The notes: generated by a model not told the origin, from the letters alone. Counted from the stretch's first letter, positions 1-10,543 are shown. The stretch is DNA of 64,000 nt from an uncultured Pelagibacteraceae bacterium (GCA_902521355.1 CABYRT010000002.1:1-64000), one strand, 5' to 3'. Translations and numbers: made by a program.

Positions 1-59
1 CAGTACTAGTCTCTTTAAAAGTTAGCCAAAGAACAATTGTTAAGGAAGAAAAAGAATAA
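1..59 (+). CDS. C-terminal end of an unidentified protein (cut by window start)
   Basis: Reading frame 3 is open from the window edge to a TAA at 57-59 and would encode a charged tail ending KEEKE. It lies tail to tail with the next gene, whose stop begins at the next base, as expected in this tightly packed genome. Only 18 codons are visible, so no family can be named and a chance open frame cannot be excluded. Confidence 0.35.
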   Translation, partial: VLVSLKVSQRTIVKEEKE

Positions 60-662
60 TTAATAAAGATTTTGTGCTGCTACCATTGTTAACAACATTG
101 GTAATGATAAAAGAGTATTTGTTCTAGAAAACAGCATAGCAGTCTTTGCTGATTTAGCTTTAACTTCAGGTTCGCACTCAACCATACCTAAAGCTCTTTT
201 TTGATTTGGCCATATAACAAACCAAACATTAAATGCCATTATTAATCCTAACCACATTCCAATTCCTATTGCAGTATTTTTTCCGCCACCTGATCCAATT
301 CCTAATGTCATTGCTTGATGAACATACCCATTAAAATATGCCAATAATAATCCTGATATGATTGTAAATAATGCCGCCCATCTAAACCAAAATAATGCTG
401 CAGGGGCTATAACTTTTCCAATTGCTGGTTTTTGTTCGTCTGGAATTTTAGCCATGTTAGGAATTTGAACAAAATTGAAATACCACAGTAAGCCAATCCA
501 CATAATACTTACAGTTACATGTACGTATCTTAATAACCAGCTCCAAAATAAAACATCAAAATCAAATCCACCATTACCTATGTAAAGACCAATGAATAGT
601 AATATTGCAATAGCCAATGATAAATGTATAGTTTTTGATAATGATTGTAATATCGAAGTCAT
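60..662 (-). CDS. PuuD-like integral membrane protein (membrane domain only)
   Basis: This 200-residue protein has about five hydrophobic segments (roughly residues 13-30, 40-62, 85-110, 128-152 and 178-198), with conserved-looking Trp/His positions such as RYVHVTVSIMWIGLLWYFNF. The pattern resembles the membrane part of PuuD-type urate hydroxylases. Full-length PuuD has a membrane region followed by a C-terminal cytochrome c domain. No CxxCH haem motif is present here and the protein is about half the usual length, so urate oxidation is only a family label. It is transcribed in the same direction as uvrA upstream, about 35 bp apart. The membrane location is secure; the reaction is not. Confidence 0.6.
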   Translation of the reverse strand: MTSILQSLSKTIHLSLAIAILLFIGLYIGNGGFDFDVLFWSWLLRYVHVTVSIMWIGLLWYFNFVQIPNMAKIPDEQKPAIGKVIAPAALFWFRWAALFTIISGLLLAYFNGYVHQAMTLGIGSGGGKNTAIGIGMWLGLIMAFNVWFVIWPNQKRALGMVECEPEVKAKSAKTAMLFSRTNTLLSLPMLLTMVAAQNLY

Positions 663-697
663 CTATAAAATGATTTTATATTATTTTTCTATAAAGA

Positions 698-3574
698 TTA
701 AGCAGTTTTTTTAAATTTCGTATCTAATAAAGGCTTTAAGAATTTACCTGTATAGCTATCTTTTACTTTAGCAACTTCCTCGGGTTTGCCTTCGGCAATA
801 ATATTACCACCTTTAACACCACCCTCGGGTCCCATATCTACAATATAATCGGCAGTTTTAATAACATCTAAATTATGCTCAATAACTACAACTGAATTAC
901 CCGTTGCAACAAATGTGTGTAAAATTTCCAGAAGTTTTTTTATGTCATGTTGATGTAATCCAGTAGTTGGTTCATCTAATATATACATTGTTCTTCCCGT
1001 AGACCTTTTTGATAATTCTTTAGCAAGCTTTATACGTTGAGCCTCTCCGCCGGATAGAGTTGTTGCTTGCTGACCAATTTTTATGTAGCCAAGACCAACT
1101 TTTTTTAACGTTAAAAGTTTAGTTTTGATGTTCGAAATATTTTCAAAATACTCACATCCTTCATCAACAGTCATATTCAAAACATCTGCAATACTCTTAT
1201 CTTTGAATTTAATCTCTAATGTTTCTCTGTTGTATCTTGTGCCTTTGCATTCATCACACGTTATATAAACATCGGGTAGAAAGTGCATTTCATAAGTAAT
1301 TACACCATCTCCTTCACACGCTTCACATCTTCCACCTTTTACATTGAAAGAAAATCTTCCAGGTTTATAACCTCTACTTTTTGCTTCAGGGAGATTGGTA
1401 AACCAGTCTCTAATAGGACCAAAAGCTCCAGTGTATGTTGCAGGATTTGATCTAGGAGTTCTGCCAATTGGAGATTGATCAATATCTATAACTTTATCAA
1501 TTAATTCTATTCCTTTAAATCCTCTAAATGGCTGAGGAATTTTTCTAGACTTATTATTATTCAAAGTAAGATTTAATGCATTGTATAAAGTTTGTAGTAT
1601 TAAAGTAGATTTACCACTTCCTGATACACCTGTAACACAAGTAAAACTACCTAAAGGTATTTTTAAATTTACGTTATTTAAATTATTTCCCGATGCACCA
1701 TTGATTTCTAAAAATCTACCATTTTTTGCAAGTCTTCTATTTTTTGGAATAGGTATGAAGCTTTTATTTGATAAATATCTTCCGGTAATACTTTTATCAT
1801 TTTTTAAAATTTGCTCATATGTACCTTCAGCAACAATTTCTCCACCTTTATTTCCTGCTTCAGGTCCTAAATCTATTATATGATCTGCATTCTCCATTGT
1901 TTCTGTATCGTGCTCAACAACAATAACAGTATTACCTAAGTCTCTTAATCTTTTTAATGCATCTATAAGCTTAACATTATCTTTTTGATGTAAACCAATT
2001 GATGGTTCATCTAAAACGTATAGAACTCCAGTTAAGCCTGATCCAATTTGTGAAGCTAGTCTTATCCTTTGTGCTTCACCACCAGATAATGTTCCAGACT
2101 CTCTAGATAAAGTTAAATAATCAAGACCAACATTTAAAAGAAAGTCTAAACGTTCATTAATTTCTTTTAATATATGTTGAGCAATTTTAATTTGTCTTTT
2201 GTCTAACTTAACTTCTAAAGATCTAAACCATTCCTTAGCATCAAAAATTGATTTTTCTGTAACTTGGCTAATATTTAATTCATTTATTTTAACACACAGA
2301 GCTTCATCTTTTAATCGATAACCATTGCATCTTTCACATTTTGTATCAGATTGATATTGAGCAATCTCTTCTCTTTTCCAATCGCTATCGGTTTCTAAAT
2401 ATCTTCTCTCTAGATTATTGACAACACCTTCAAAGGTTTTTTTATGAGAATACTTTTCATAGCCATCGTCATAAGTAAATTTTATTTCTTCATCATCAGA
2501 TCCATACAAAATTACATCTTTAATTTTTTTTGGTAGTTTTGACCATTTATCATTTAATGAAAAACCATAATGTTTAGATAAAGATGCTAATGTTTGAGCG
2601 TAATACATTGATGTAGATTTAGCCCAAGGTTCAATAGCACCGTCTGCTATAGATTTTTTTTCATTTGGTACAACTAAATTTGGATCAACATTTAATTTCA
2701 TTCCAATACCTTCGCATTCTTCACAAGCTCCATATGGACTGTTGAATGAGAAAAGTCTTGGTTCAATTTCTTCAATAGTAAAACCACTTTCAGGACAAGC
2801 AAATTTAGTAGAGAAAATTAGTTTTTCAATTTTTCTGTATTTTTTTGGAAGTGTTTCATTTTCATATTCAACAAAAAGTAATCCATTTGCTAAATTAACA
2901 GCTGTTTCAACACTTTCAGCTAATCTGTTTCCTAATGAAGAATTTATTACAATTCTATCAACTAAAATTGAAATATCATGTTTAAGTTTTTTATTTAATT
3001 CTGGAACACTTTCAATATCATATAATTGATCATCAACTTTAATTTTTCTAAACCCTCTTTTTTTGTATCCCAATATATCTTTTTTGTATTCACCCTTACG
3101 TCCTCGTACAACAGGTGCATATAAATATATCGTAGACTTTTTCGGTAATTCTTTAATCTTATCAACAATTTGACTAATAGTTTGAGAAGTAATTGGTTTG
3201 CCAGTAAATGGAGAGTAGGGAATTCCAGCTCTTGCATAAAGTACTCTCATGTAATCGTATATTTCGGTTACAGTTGCAACTGTTGATCTTGGATTTTTAG
3301 AAGTATTTTTTTGTTCTATTGAAATTGCTGGACTTAAACCTTCGATTAAATCTACATTTGGTTTTTTCATTTTGTCTAAAAACTGTCTTGCATATGCAGA
3401 TAAACTTTCAACATAACGTCTTTGACCTTCTGCATAAACAGTATCGAATGCTAATGATGATTTTCCCGATCCAGATAGACCTGTTATCACAACAAATTTG
3501 TCTTTAGGAATCTCTAGTGAAATATTCTTTAAATTGTGCTCTTTTGCGCCCTTAATAAGTATCTTTTTAAGCAT
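698..3574 (-). CDS. uvrA: Excinuclease ABC subunit A
   Basis: UvrA is the damage-sensing ATPase of nucleotide excision repair. It works as a dimer with UvrB in the cytoplasm. The 958-residue length is normal. Both ABC modules are visible: Walker [10 protein letters not shown] near residue 33 and GVSGSGKST near 650, and two signature/Walker B blocks, [23 protein letters not shown] and [23 protein letters not shown]. Zinc-finger cysteine pairs (CEECEG, CERCNG, CEACEG, CDECKG) are retained. It is divergent from ssb across an 80-bp gap that contains a perfect dyad, so the two repair genes may share control. Confidence 0.97.
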   Translation of the reverse strand: MLKKILIKGAKEHNLKNISLEIPKDKFVVITGLSGSGKSSLAFDTVYAEGQRRYVESLSAYARQFLDKMKKPNVDLIEGLSPAISIEQKNTSKNPRSTVATVTEIYDYMRVLYARAGIPYSPFTGKPITSQTISQIVDKIKELPKKSTIYLYAPVVRGRKGEYKKDILGYKKRGFRKIKVDDQLYDIESVPELNKKLKHDISILVDRIVINSSLGNRLAESVETAVNLANGLLFVEYENETLPKKYRKIEKLIFSTKFACPESGFTIEEIEPRLFSFNSPYGACEECEGIGMKLNVDPNLVVPNEKKSIADGAIEPWAKSTSMYYAQTLASLSKHYGFSLNDKWSKLPKKIKDVILYGSDDEEIKFTYDDGYEKYSHKKTFEGVVNNLERRYLETDSDWKREEIAQYQSDTKCERCNGYRLKDEALCVKINELNISQVTEKSIFDAKEWFRSLEVKLDKRQIKIAQHILKEINERLDFLLNVGLDYLTLSRESGTLSGGEAQRIRLASQIGSGLTGVLYVLDEPSIGLHQKDNVKLIDALKRLRDLGNTVIVVEHDTETMENADHIIDLGPEAGNKGGEIVAEGTYEQILKNDKSITGRYLSNKSFIPIPKNRRLAKNGRFLEINGASGNNLNNVNLKIPLGSFTCVTGVSGSGKSTLILQTLYNALNLTLNNNKSRKIPQPFRGFKGIELIDKVIDIDQSPIGRTPRSNPATYTGAFGPIRDWFTNLPEAKSRGYKPGRFSFNVKGGRCEACEGDGVITYEMHFLPDVYITCDECKGTRYNRETLEIKFKDKSIADVLNMTVDEGCEYFENISNIKTKLLTLKKVGLGYIKIGQQATTLSGGEAQRIKLAKELSKRSTGRTMYILDEPTTGLHQHDIKKLLEILHTFVATGNSVVVIEHNLDVIKTADYIVDMGPEGGVKGGNIIAEGKPEEVAKVKDSYTGKFLKPLLDTKFKKTA

Positions 3575-3619
3575 AATTTTAGTTGCTTTAGATTAATAAA
3601 ATTAATATTCAAGCCTATT

Positions 3620-3637
3620 AATGTTATAAATAACATT
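3620..3637. promoter_or_regulatory. 18-bp perfect palindrome in the uvrA-ssb divergent promoter region
   Basis: AATGTTATAAATAACATT consists of 8-bp arms around a 2-bp centre with no mismatch. It lies 46 bp upstream of the uvrA start and 18 bp upstream of the ssb start. A dyad between two DNA-repair genes suggests an operator. It does not match the direct-repeat GTTC-N7-GTTC LexA site known in alphaproteobacteria. AT-rich DNA makes palindromes commoner by chance. Confidence 0.45.
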
Positions 3638-3654
3638 TCAAATATATAAATATT

Positions 3655-4101
3655 ATGGCAGGAAGCTTAAATAAAGTACTTTTAATCGGTCGATTAGGCG
3701 CAGATCCAGAAATTAAACAAATGGTTAACGGTAAAAGTGTAGCAAGATTAAGCTTAGCTACTAGTCAATCATGGAAAGATAAAAATACCGGTGAAAAAAA
3801 GGAAAAAACTGAGTGGCATAGAGTAGTTGTTTTCAATGAAGGGCTAGTAAATGTGGTTCAACAATATTTAAAAAAAGGAGCACAAGTATACGTTGAAGGA
3901 CAACTGACTACTAGAAAATGGAAAGATGAACAATCAGGTCAGGATAAATATTCTACTGAAATTTTAATTCAAGGATACAATTCATCATTAACAATGTTAG
4001 GTGGAGGAAATCAAAATTCAATTCCATCTCAAGATAACAAACAAAGTTTTGATGATAGTTCTATGGCTCAAAACGAGTTGGACGACGATATCCCTTTCTA
4101 A
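3655..4101 (+). CDS. ssb: Single-stranded DNA-binding protein
   Basis: SSB coats single-stranded DNA in replication, recombination and repair, and recruits partners through its acidic tail. The protein has 148 residues. The OB fold covers about residues 1-110 ([35 protein letters not shown]). A low-complexity linker follows, and the protein ends in the canonical tip DDDIPF. It lies four bases before gyrA, probably in one transcript running through coaD and ppi. Confidence 0.96.
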   Translation: MAGSLNKVLLIGRLGADPEIKQMVNGKSVARLSLATSQSWKDKNTGEKKEKTEWHRVVVFNEGLVNVVQQYLKKGAQVYVEGQLTTRKWKDEQSGQDKYSTEILIQGYNSSLTMLGGGNQNSIPSQDNKQSFDDSSMAQNELDDDIPF

Positions 4102-4105
4102 ATAA

Positions 4106-6679
4106 ATGCAAAAAAACGAAGTAACTAAAGATTTAAATATCAAACCAATTTCAATGTATGATGAAATGAGTTCATCATATTTATCTTACGCCATGAGCGT
4201 AATAATTAGTAGGGCATTACCCGACATAAGAGACGGACTTAAACCTGTTCACAGAAGGATTTTATATGCAATGCACAAAGGTGGTTTCGATTGGACAAAA
4301 CAATTTAGAAAATCTGCAAGAATTGTTGGAGACGTAATTGGTAAATACCATCCGCATGGTGATCAAGCTGTATATGATGCTTTAGTAAGAATGGTTCAAG
4401 ATTTTTCAATGAGTGTTCCGTTAATTGATGGTCAGGGCAATTTTGGTTCAATCGATGGAGATCCACCTGCAGCAATGAGGTATACAGAAACCAAACTTGC
4501 AAAAATTTCTCAATTTTTGATTGATGATATAGAAAAAAATACCGTTTCATTTAAAAGTAATTACGATGAAACTGAGCAAGAACCCACAGTATTGCCAGCT
4601 CAATATCCTAATCTTTTGGTAAATGGAGCTGGAGGTATTGCTGTTGGTATGGCAACTAGTATACCACCACATAATCTTGGTGAAATTATTGATGGAACTT
4701 TAGCTCTTATAAAAAATAAAGATATTAAAGTTAAAGAGTTAATGAAGCATATACCTGGCCCTGATTTTCCAACAGGAGGAGTTATTATTGGTAAAGATAT
4801 TATTCGAGAAGGATACAAAACCGGCAGAGGTTCTTTTAAGATTAGGGGTGAAATAAATGTTGAAAATCTTAAAAATGGTAAAGATAGATTAGTAATTACA
4901 TCAATACCTTATCAAGTAAACAAATCTAACTTAAACGAAAAAATTGCAGAATTAGTTAGAGACAAAAAAATCGAGGGTATAAGTGACATTAGAGATGAAT
5001 CTAATAGAGAAGGAATAAGAGTTGCTATAGATTTAAGAAGAAGTGTCGAGCCAGAAACAATCAAAAGACAACTTTATAAATATACATCCATTGAAACCTC
5101 ATTTGGTTTTAATTCATTAGCAATTGTTGATAACAAACCTAAAACATGTTCATTAAAAGATTTCTTAGAGAACTTTTTAAAATTTAGAGAAGATGTAGTT
5201 ATTAAAAAAACCAAATACGATTTAAAAAAAGCTGAAGATCGTGTTCATGTTTTACTTGGTTTATCTGTTAGTGTAGAAAATATTGATAAAGTAATAAAAA
5301 TTATTAGATCTTCAAAAAATCCAGAAGAAGCAAAAAATACTCTTATAAAAACTAAATGGAAAATAACAAAATCTGCAAAATTAATTAAATTAGTTGATAG
5401 TAAAAATTATAAAGGATCATACAGCCTATCTGAAACTCAAGTCACATCAATACTAGAACTTAGATTACAAAAATTAACTGCCCTTGGAATTAATGAAATT
5501 GAAGAAGAAATAAAAAAATTATCTGAATTGATTACAAAGTATAAAAAAATAATAAATTCTAAAAGCGAACTATTAAAAGTAATAAGTAATGAGTTATCTC
5601 AAATTAAAGAGAAATTCTCATCTCCGAGAAGAACACAGATTATAGATGCTGTTTTAAACTATAATATTGAAGAAACTATTCAAAAAGAGTCTGTGATAAT
5701 TACAATTACTTTACAGGGATACATAAAAAGAGGTGCCTTAAGTAATGTTAAACAACAGAAAAGAGGTGGAAAAGGCAAAACGGGAATTAAGACAAGAGAC
5801 GAAGATTCTGTAGTACAAACATTATCAGTAAATACACATACATCTGTTCTATTTTTCTCTACTGAAGGATTGGCATACAAAGTTAAAGCTTGGAAAATTC
5901 CAGAAGGATCGGCTGCATCAAAAGGTAAGTCTTTATTTAATATTCTTCCTTTAAAAAATCATCAATCAATTAGTTCAATTATGCCATTTCCAGATAGCGA
6001 TGTTGATACAAAAGATATGCATATCATTTTTGCAACTAGTGAAGGAAAAATTAGAAAGAATAATCTTGAAGATTTTACCTCAATTAACGCTTCAGGTAAA
6101 ATTGCAATGAAGCTTGACGGTAATGATAAAATTATAGGTGTTAAAATCTGTAGAGATGATCAGGATATAATTTTAAGTACTAAATTAGGAAAATGCATAA
6201 GGTTTGAGTCTAAAAAACTTAGAGTTTTCAAAGGTAGATCATCAAAAGGCATAAGAGGTATCAATTTGGCAGAAAATGATACTATCGTATCTCTGTCTAT
6301 TATTGATCATGACACAAATAAGAAAGCAAAAACTAAAGACCAAAAATCTGAAGTTAAAGCTAAAGAAAAGTTCATCTTATCTATTACAGAAAATGGTTAT
6401 GGTAAGAGAACATCTCATTATGATTATAGAGTTACAAATAGAGGAGGAAAGGGAATTATTGGCATTGTAAATTCACAAAGAAACGGGAATGTTTCTTCAT
6501 CCTTTCCTGTTTTTGAAGGAGATCAAATATTAATTTCAACAAATAAAGGTAGAGTAATAAGAACAGCTGTTAAAGAAATAAGAATAGCTGGTCGTAATAC
6601 GCAAGGTGTTAGAATAATTAAACTGACTGGTGATGAAAAAGTAGTTTCTGCTATTAAATTAGATGATAATCTTATTTAA
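4106..6679 (+). CDS. gyrA: DNA gyrase subunit A
   Basis: GyrA is the breakage-reunion subunit of gyrase and introduces negative supercoils with GyrB. The 857-residue protein has the catalytic tyrosine in [10 protein letters not shown] and a GyrA-box-like QKRGGKG at the start of the C-terminal pinwheel, which separates it from ParC. In the quinolone-resistance region it reads [10 protein letters not shown], with Gln at the position equivalent to E. coli Ser83. The stop codon overlaps the coaD start (taATG). Confidence 0.95.
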   Translation: MQKNEVTKDLNIKPISMYDEMSSSYLSYAMSVIISRALPDIRDGLKPVHRRILYAMHKGGFDWTKQFRKSARIVGDVIGKYHPHGDQAVYDALVRMVQDFSMSVPLIDGQGNFGSIDGDPPAAMRYTETKLAKISQFLIDDIEKNTVSFKSNYDETEQEPTVLPAQYPNLLVNGAGGIAVGMATSIPPHNLGEIIDGTLALIKNKDIKVKELMKHIPGPDFPTGGVIIGKDIIREGYKTGRGSFKIRGEINVENLKNGKDRLVITSIPYQVNKSNLNEKIAELVRDKKIEGISDIRDESNREGIRVAIDLRRSVEPETIKRQLYKYTSIETSFGFNSLAIVDNKPKTCSLKDFLENFLKFREDVVIKKTKYDLKKAEDRVHVLLGLSVSVENIDKVIKIIRSSKNPEEAKNTLIKTKWKITKSAKLIKLVDSKNYKGSYSLSETQVTSILELRLQKLTALGINEIEEEIKKLSELITKYKKIINSKSELLKVISNELSQIKEKFSSPRRTQIIDAVLNYNIEETIQKESVIITITLQGYIKRGALSNVKQQKRGGKGKTGIKTRDEDSVVQTLSVNTHTSVLFFSTEGLAYKVKAWKIPEGSAASKGKSLFNILPLKNHQSISSIMPFPDSDVDTKDMHIIFATSEGKIRKNNLEDFTSINASGKIAMKLDGNDKIIGVKICRDDQDIILSTKLGKCIRFESKKLRVFKGRSSKGIRGINLAENDTIVSLSIIDHDTNKKAKTKDQKSEVKAKEKFILSITENGYGKRTSHYDYRVTNRGGKGIIGIVNSQRNGNVSSSFPVFEGDQILISTNKGRVIRTAVKEIRIAGRNTQGVRIIKLTGDEKVVSAIKLDDNLI

Positions 6680-7173
6680 TGAAAAATATAGCTATCTATC
6701 CAGGAACTTTTGATCCAATTACTTTTGGCCATATAGATGTCATTAAAAAATCACTTAAGATAGTAGATAAAGTAATTGTAGGTATTTCAGATGGAAATCA
6801 GAAAAACTTCCTATTTTCATTAGATGAAAGAATAGAAATTGTTAAAAGAGCTCTTTATAAAGATCTGAAATTTAAAAAGAATAAGGTTGATGTTATAAAA
6901 TTTAATACTTTGACAACAGACCTTTGTAAAAAATATAAATCAAATATAATCTTAAGAGGCTTAAGAGCAGTTTCTGATTTTGAGTACGAATTCCAACTTG
7001 CTGGAATGAATAGAAAACTTAATAATCAGGTTGAGACAATTTTTTTAATGTCAGATGTTGAAAATCAAATAATATCATCTAGGTTTGTTAAAGAAATTGC
7101 TCAACATAATGGTGATTTGAAAAAATTTACGACCAAAAGTACAATTAAATCATTGAAAGAGGTTTATGAATAA
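6679..7173 (+). CDS. coaD: Phosphopantetheine adenylyltransferase
   Basis: CoaD adenylates 4'-phosphopantetheine to dephospho-CoA, the fourth step of coenzyme A synthesis. The protein has 164 residues, normal for the family. The nucleotidyltransferase motif GTFDPITFGHIDVI is at the N terminus, and ISSRFVKEIA matches the family ISSTxVRE block near residue 130. It overlaps gyrA by one base and the following isomerase by eight, so translation is probably coupled. Confidence 0.95.
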   Translation: MKNIAIYPGTFDPITFGHIDVIKKSLKIVDKVIVGISDGNQKNFLFSLDERIEIVKRALYKDLKFKKNKVDVIKFNTLTTDLCKKYKSNIILRGLRAVSDFEYEFQLAGMNRKLNNQVETIFLMSDVENQIISSRFVKEIAQHNGDLKKFTTKSTIKSLKEVYE

Positions 7174-7723
7174 ATTTTTAAATATTTTAATTATTTTTTT
7201 TATTTTTTTATCAACAAATTTAATAGCAAAGGAGAATATAATGATTTTAAAATTAAAAGATGGTGATGTAAAAATTGAATTGTATCCTGATGTTGCACCA
7301 AATCATGTTAAAAGAATACAAGAGTTAGCAGACTCAGGACAATATGATAATGTTGTTTTTCATAGAGTAATTGATGGGTTTATGGCACAAACAGGTGATG
7401 TAAAATTTGGAAATTCATCTTCAAAAGATTTTGATTTAAGAAGAGCGGGTATTGGTGGATCTGATTTACCAGATTTAAATCAAGAATTTAATGACCTTCC
7501 TCATGATAGAGGAACTGTTTCTATGGCAAGATCGTCAGATCCTAATAGTGCTAATAGTCAATTTTTTATATGTTTTAAACCAGCACCTTTCCTAGATAGA
7601 CAATATACTGTTTTTGGAAAAGTAATAGAAGGAATGGAATTTGTTGATATGATTACAAAAGGTGATGGCGATAACGGAGCAGTTTCAAATCCAGATAAAA
7701 TTATTAGTTTTAAATCTCAATAA
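7166..7723 (+). CDS. Secreted cyclophilin-type peptidyl-prolyl isomerase
   Basis: This is a cyclophilin-family prolyl isomerase that assists protein folding. Residues 1-21 form a signal-peptide-like hydrophobic stretch (FLNILIIFFIFLSTNLIA), so it probably acts in the periplasm. Family blocks are visible: VVFHRVIDGFMAQTGD, GTVSMARSSDPNSANSQFFI and YTVFGKVIEGM. Its start overlaps the coaD stop by eight bases and tgt begins 11 bases downstream. Confidence 0.93.
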   Translation: MNKFLNILIIFFIFLSTNLIAKENIMILKLKDGDVKIELYPDVAPNHVKRIQELADSGQYDNVVFHRVIDGFMAQTGDVKFGNSSSKDFDLRRAGIGGSDLPDLNQEFNDLPHDRGTVSMARSSDPNSANSQFFICFKPAPFLDRQYTVFGKVIEGMEFVDMITKGDGDNGAVSNPDKIISFKSQ

Positions 7724-7734
7724 TTAAATAATGA

Positions 7735-8847
7735 ATGTCATTAAAAGATTTCAATTTTAATGTTCATAATACTCAAAATTATGCAAGAGTAGGAGTTATA
7801 GAGACCCATAGAGGCAATATAAACACTCCTGCATTTATGCCAGTTGGTACTCAAGCAACTGTTAAAGGTGTTTTTTTAGAAGATATAAAAAAAACAGGTA
7901 GTGAGATAATTTTATCAAATACATATCATTTAATGATAAGGCCTGGTGTTGAAAGAATTGAAAGTGTTGGAGGACTTCATGAATTCATGAATTGTGATTT
8001 ACCAATTTTAACGGACTCAGGTGGTTTTCAAGTTATGTCTCTGTCAAAATTAAATAAAATCGATAGAGACAAAGGTGCAATTTTTCAATCACATATAGAT
8101 GGTAAAACTTTTATTTTAAGCCCTGAAGAAAGCATAAGAATTCAAAAAGGTTTGAACTCAGACATAGTAATGGTTATGGATGAATGCCCTAAAAATACTA
8201 AAGATTATGATAAAATTAAAAAATCAATGGAATTATCATCAGAGTGGGCAAAAAGATCAAAAGATGCATTTGGAATAAATGACCACAAAGGTTTATTTGG
8301 AATTGTACAAGGTGGATTATTTAATGATCTAAGAATCAAATCTTTAAACAATCTTATCGATATTGGATTTAATGGATATGCTCTAGGAGGGTTGGCAGTA
8401 GGGGAAACACAAGATGAAATGTTTTATGTTCTTGATGGAATAAAAGATCATATGCCTAAAGAAAAACCAAGATATTTAATGGGTGTTGGTACTCCATCTG
8501 ATATACTCGGTGCAGTTAAGAGAGGTGTTGATATGTTTGACTGTGTAATGCCAACGAGATCTGGGAGAACTGGTTTGGCTTTTACATGGGAAGGACAAAT
8601 TCAAATTAGAAACTCAAAATATAAAAATGATAATACTCCACTGGACAGAAGTGTCACAAAGTTCAATTTAAATAAATATTCTAAGAATTATTTAAATCAT
8701 TTATTTAATACCAACGAAATGTTGGCCTCAATGATTCTGACCCTTAATAACATCAACTTTTATCAAGATTTAATGAGAAACATCAGAGACAATATAAAAC
8801 ATGGTACTTTTGATGAATTTCACGATAAGTACATCAATAAATTGTAA
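7735..8847 (+). CDS. tgt: tRNA-guanine transglycosylase lacking the zinc site
   Basis: Tgt exchanges guanine-34 for preQ1 in the queuosine pathway of GUN-anticodon tRNAs. The 370-residue TIM-barrel protein keeps the catalytic aspartates, in DSGGFQVMS (D94) and FDCVMPTRSGR (D269). The structural zinc site is gone. The usual PLDxxCxCxxC segment reads PLDRSVTKFNL, so the three Cys positions hold Val307, Lys309 and Leu312. The usual TxHN histidine is Asn338 in TLNN. Length and all surrounding blocks are normal, so this looks like a working enzyme that has shed zinc, not a pseudogene. A weak hairpin and tRNA-Lys follow it. Confidence 0.93.
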   Translation: MSLKDFNFNVHNTQNYARVGVIETHRGNINTPAFMPVGTQATVKGVFLEDIKKTGSEIILSNTYHLMIRPGVERIESVGGLHEFMNCDLPILTDSGGFQVMSLSKLNKIDRDKGAIFQSHIDGKTFILSPEESIRIQKGLNSDIVMVMDECPKNTKDYDKIKKSMELSSEWAKRSKDAFGINDHKGLFGIVQGGLFNDLRIKSLNNLIDIGFNGYALGGLAVGETQDEMFYVLDGIKDHMPKEKPRYLMGVGTPSDILGAVKRGVDMFDCVMPTRSGRTGLAFTWEGQIQIRNSKYKNDNTPLDRSVTKFNLNKYSKNYLNHLFNTNEMLASMILTLNNINFYQDLMRNIRDNIKHGTFDEFHDKYINKL

Positions 8848-8856
8848 ATTTTTAAC

Positions 8857-8880
8857 ATTGATTAATAAAAAAAAATCAAT
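8857..8880 (+). terminator. Weak hairpin after tgt
   Basis: ATTGATT and AATCAAT can pair over a 10-base A-rich loop just after the tgt stop. There is no following T tract and the stem is AT-only, so termination is doubtful. Confidence 0.2.
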
Positions 8881-8897
8881 ATAAAAACGCTTCTTGG

Positions 8898-8973
<76 letters not shown>

Positions 8974-8974
8974 C

Positions 8975-9796
8975 TTAAGCAATAGGCGGATATTTAATAA
9001 TAATTTCATTTATCCAATTTGTAATATTATTAATTCTATTTGTTGAAGATGGGTGTGTTGACATAAATTCTGGTGGTTCTTTCCCTTTTTTAGCTTCTTT
9101 CATTCTTTCCCAAACTTTGATTGTTTCCCTAATGTCATAACCAGATAATGATGCAAATATCAAACCAAGATAATCAGCTTCACTCTCTTGCTTTCTATTG
9201 AAGGGATTCATAATTCCTATTTGTGATAATAAACCGACAGCATTCATCCCTGTGGTTCTATTTATCTGAGATACTTTACCTTTAGTGGCTATATCTAAAA
9301 TTGCTGTACCAGTATTTAACAAAACACCTCTACTTGCTCTTTCTACTGAATGTTTTGCAACAGCATGCGCAATTTCATGACCCATTACAGCTGCCAATCC
9401 ATCTTCATTTTTGGTTATATCTAATAGACCTGTATAAACAGCTATTTTACCTCCAGGCATACACCAAGCATTTTTAACTTTTTTTTTATCAATAAGTATA
9501 TATTCCCAATCAAAATTTATAGTTGGGTCAGGTATATTATTGCGGTCAAAGTATTCTGATATTGAATATTCAATTTTGGATCCAATTTCTTTTATTTGAT
9601 TTAATGTTTTGGTATCATCACTTAAAGTTTCTTTCTCTTTTACCTTTTCATATAATTGAGCAGCTTTCGCATTGAGGTTAGATTCGGGAATTAATTTTAG
9701 TTGTTTTCGATCTGTTATTGGTGCACTACCACATGCAGATAGGCCAAAAGATAAGCAACTACAACCAAATAAATGTATGAAATTTCTTCTATTCAC
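8975..9796 (-). CDS. M48-family zinc metalloprotease, lipoprotein
   Basis: This 273-residue M48 (Ste24/HtpX-like) peptidase carries the active-site helix GHEIAHAVAKH and the downstream glutamate in ESEADYLGL. The N terminus combines a twin-arginine-like start (NRRNFIHLFG) with a lipobox (LSAC, Cys near residue 22), so it is probably an envelope-anchored quality-control protease like BepA or LoiP. The exact subfamily cannot be fixed by eye. It ends one base after the tRNA-Lys CCA. Confidence 0.9.
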   Translation of the reverse strand: MNRRNFIHLFGCSCLSFGLSACGSAPITDRKQLKLIPESNLNAKAAQLYEKVKEKETLSDDTKTLNQIKEIGSKIEYSISEYFDRNNIPDPTINFDWEYILIDKKKVKNAWCMPGGKIAVYTGLLDITKNEDGLAAVMGHEIAHAVAKHSVERASRGVLLNTGTAILDIATKGKVSQINRTTGMNAVGLLSQIGIMNPFNRKQESEADYLGLIFASLSGYDIRETIKVWERMKEAKKGKEPPEFMSTHPSSTNRINNITNWINEIIIKYPPIA

Positions 9797-9838
9797 TTTT
9801 TTTACTTAATATATTACACCTTTTTTATAATAATTTAT

Positions 9839-9916
9839 ATGATACTTAATAACAAAATCTTAATAGTACTATTTGTACTGGCAGTCGTATTCGTTTTATA
9901 TGCAAGTTACAGTTAA
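9839..9916 (+). CDS. Putative 25-residue single-TM micropeptide upstream of the DUF502 gene
   Basis: A short frame below the ORF-track cutoff runs ATG to TAA and stops three bases before the DUF502 start. It encodes a Lys-bearing N terminus (MILNNK) followed by about 15 consecutive hydrophobic residues, a typical single membrane span. It could be a small membrane protein or a leader peptide coupled to the downstream gene. No family is recognised and no clear Shine-Dalgarno is present, so translation is unproven. Confidence 0.4.
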   Translation: MILNNKILIVLFVLAVVFVLYASYS

Positions 9917-9919
9917 TTT

Positions 9920-10543
9920 ATGGCAAAATTAAAGAGAAGAGGCATTTCAATCCTTGGAAGACTTAGAAACTATTTTATAGCAGGAATAGTTGTTCTTGTT
10001 CCAATTGGTATCACATTATATTTAACTAGATTTTTTATATCTATATCGTCAAAATTAATACCAAACGAATTAAATCCAAATAGTTACTTGCCTTTTGCAA
10101 TACCAGGTTTGGAAATATTATTAGCTATAATTTTTATTACAATAATTGGAAGTTTATCTCTTTCATTTATTGGAAAAAAAATACTTAAAATATTTAATGA
10201 TATATTAAAAAGAATACCAATTCTTAGAACAATTTATTCAGCAATTGGCCAAATGACTGAAACATTAGCACCAAAAAAAGGGTCAAAGAAAAGTGTAGTC
10301 TTAGTTGAGTATCCGAGAAAAGGTAGTTGGGCAGTAGGGTTTGCGACCAGAGAAAATGATGGTGAAATATCAAAAAAAACAAATACTAATCTTATTAATG
10401 TATTTGTTCCAACAACACCAAATCCTACAAGTGGATTTTTATTAATGTTTCCCAAAGATGAAGTTATTTATTTAGATATGACTTTTGAAGAAGCTTCTAA
10501 ATTTATTGTTTCAGCCGGTACTTCAGATCCAAAAAAAATTTAA
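9920..10543 (+). CDS. DUF502-family membrane protein
   Basis: This 207-residue protein has two membrane spans (about residues 20-42 and 58-85) and a soluble C-terminal domain with the family pattern VFVPTTPNPTSGFLLMFPKDE. DUF502 proteins have no established function in bacteria. In alphaproteobacteria they commonly lie beside recG and sdhE, as here, so the neighbourhood supports the family call. The gene is convergent with recG and their stops overlap by four bases. Confidence 0.88.
   Translation: MAKLKRRGISILGRLRNYFIAGIVVLVPIGITLYLTRFFISISSKLIPNELNPNSYLPFAIPGLEILLAIIFITIIGSLSLSFIGKKILKIFNDILKRIPILRTIYSAIGQMTETLAPKKGSKKSVVLVEYPRKGSWAVGFATRENDGEISKKTNTNLINVFVPTTPNPTSGFLLMFPKDEVIYLDMTFEEASKFIVSAGTSDPKKI

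Noticed and set aside
3575-3654. Canonical alphaproteobacterial LexA box between uvrA and ssb
   Set aside because: No GTTC-N7-GTTC or GAAC-N7-GAAC direct repeat is present; only the AT-rich dyad is seen.
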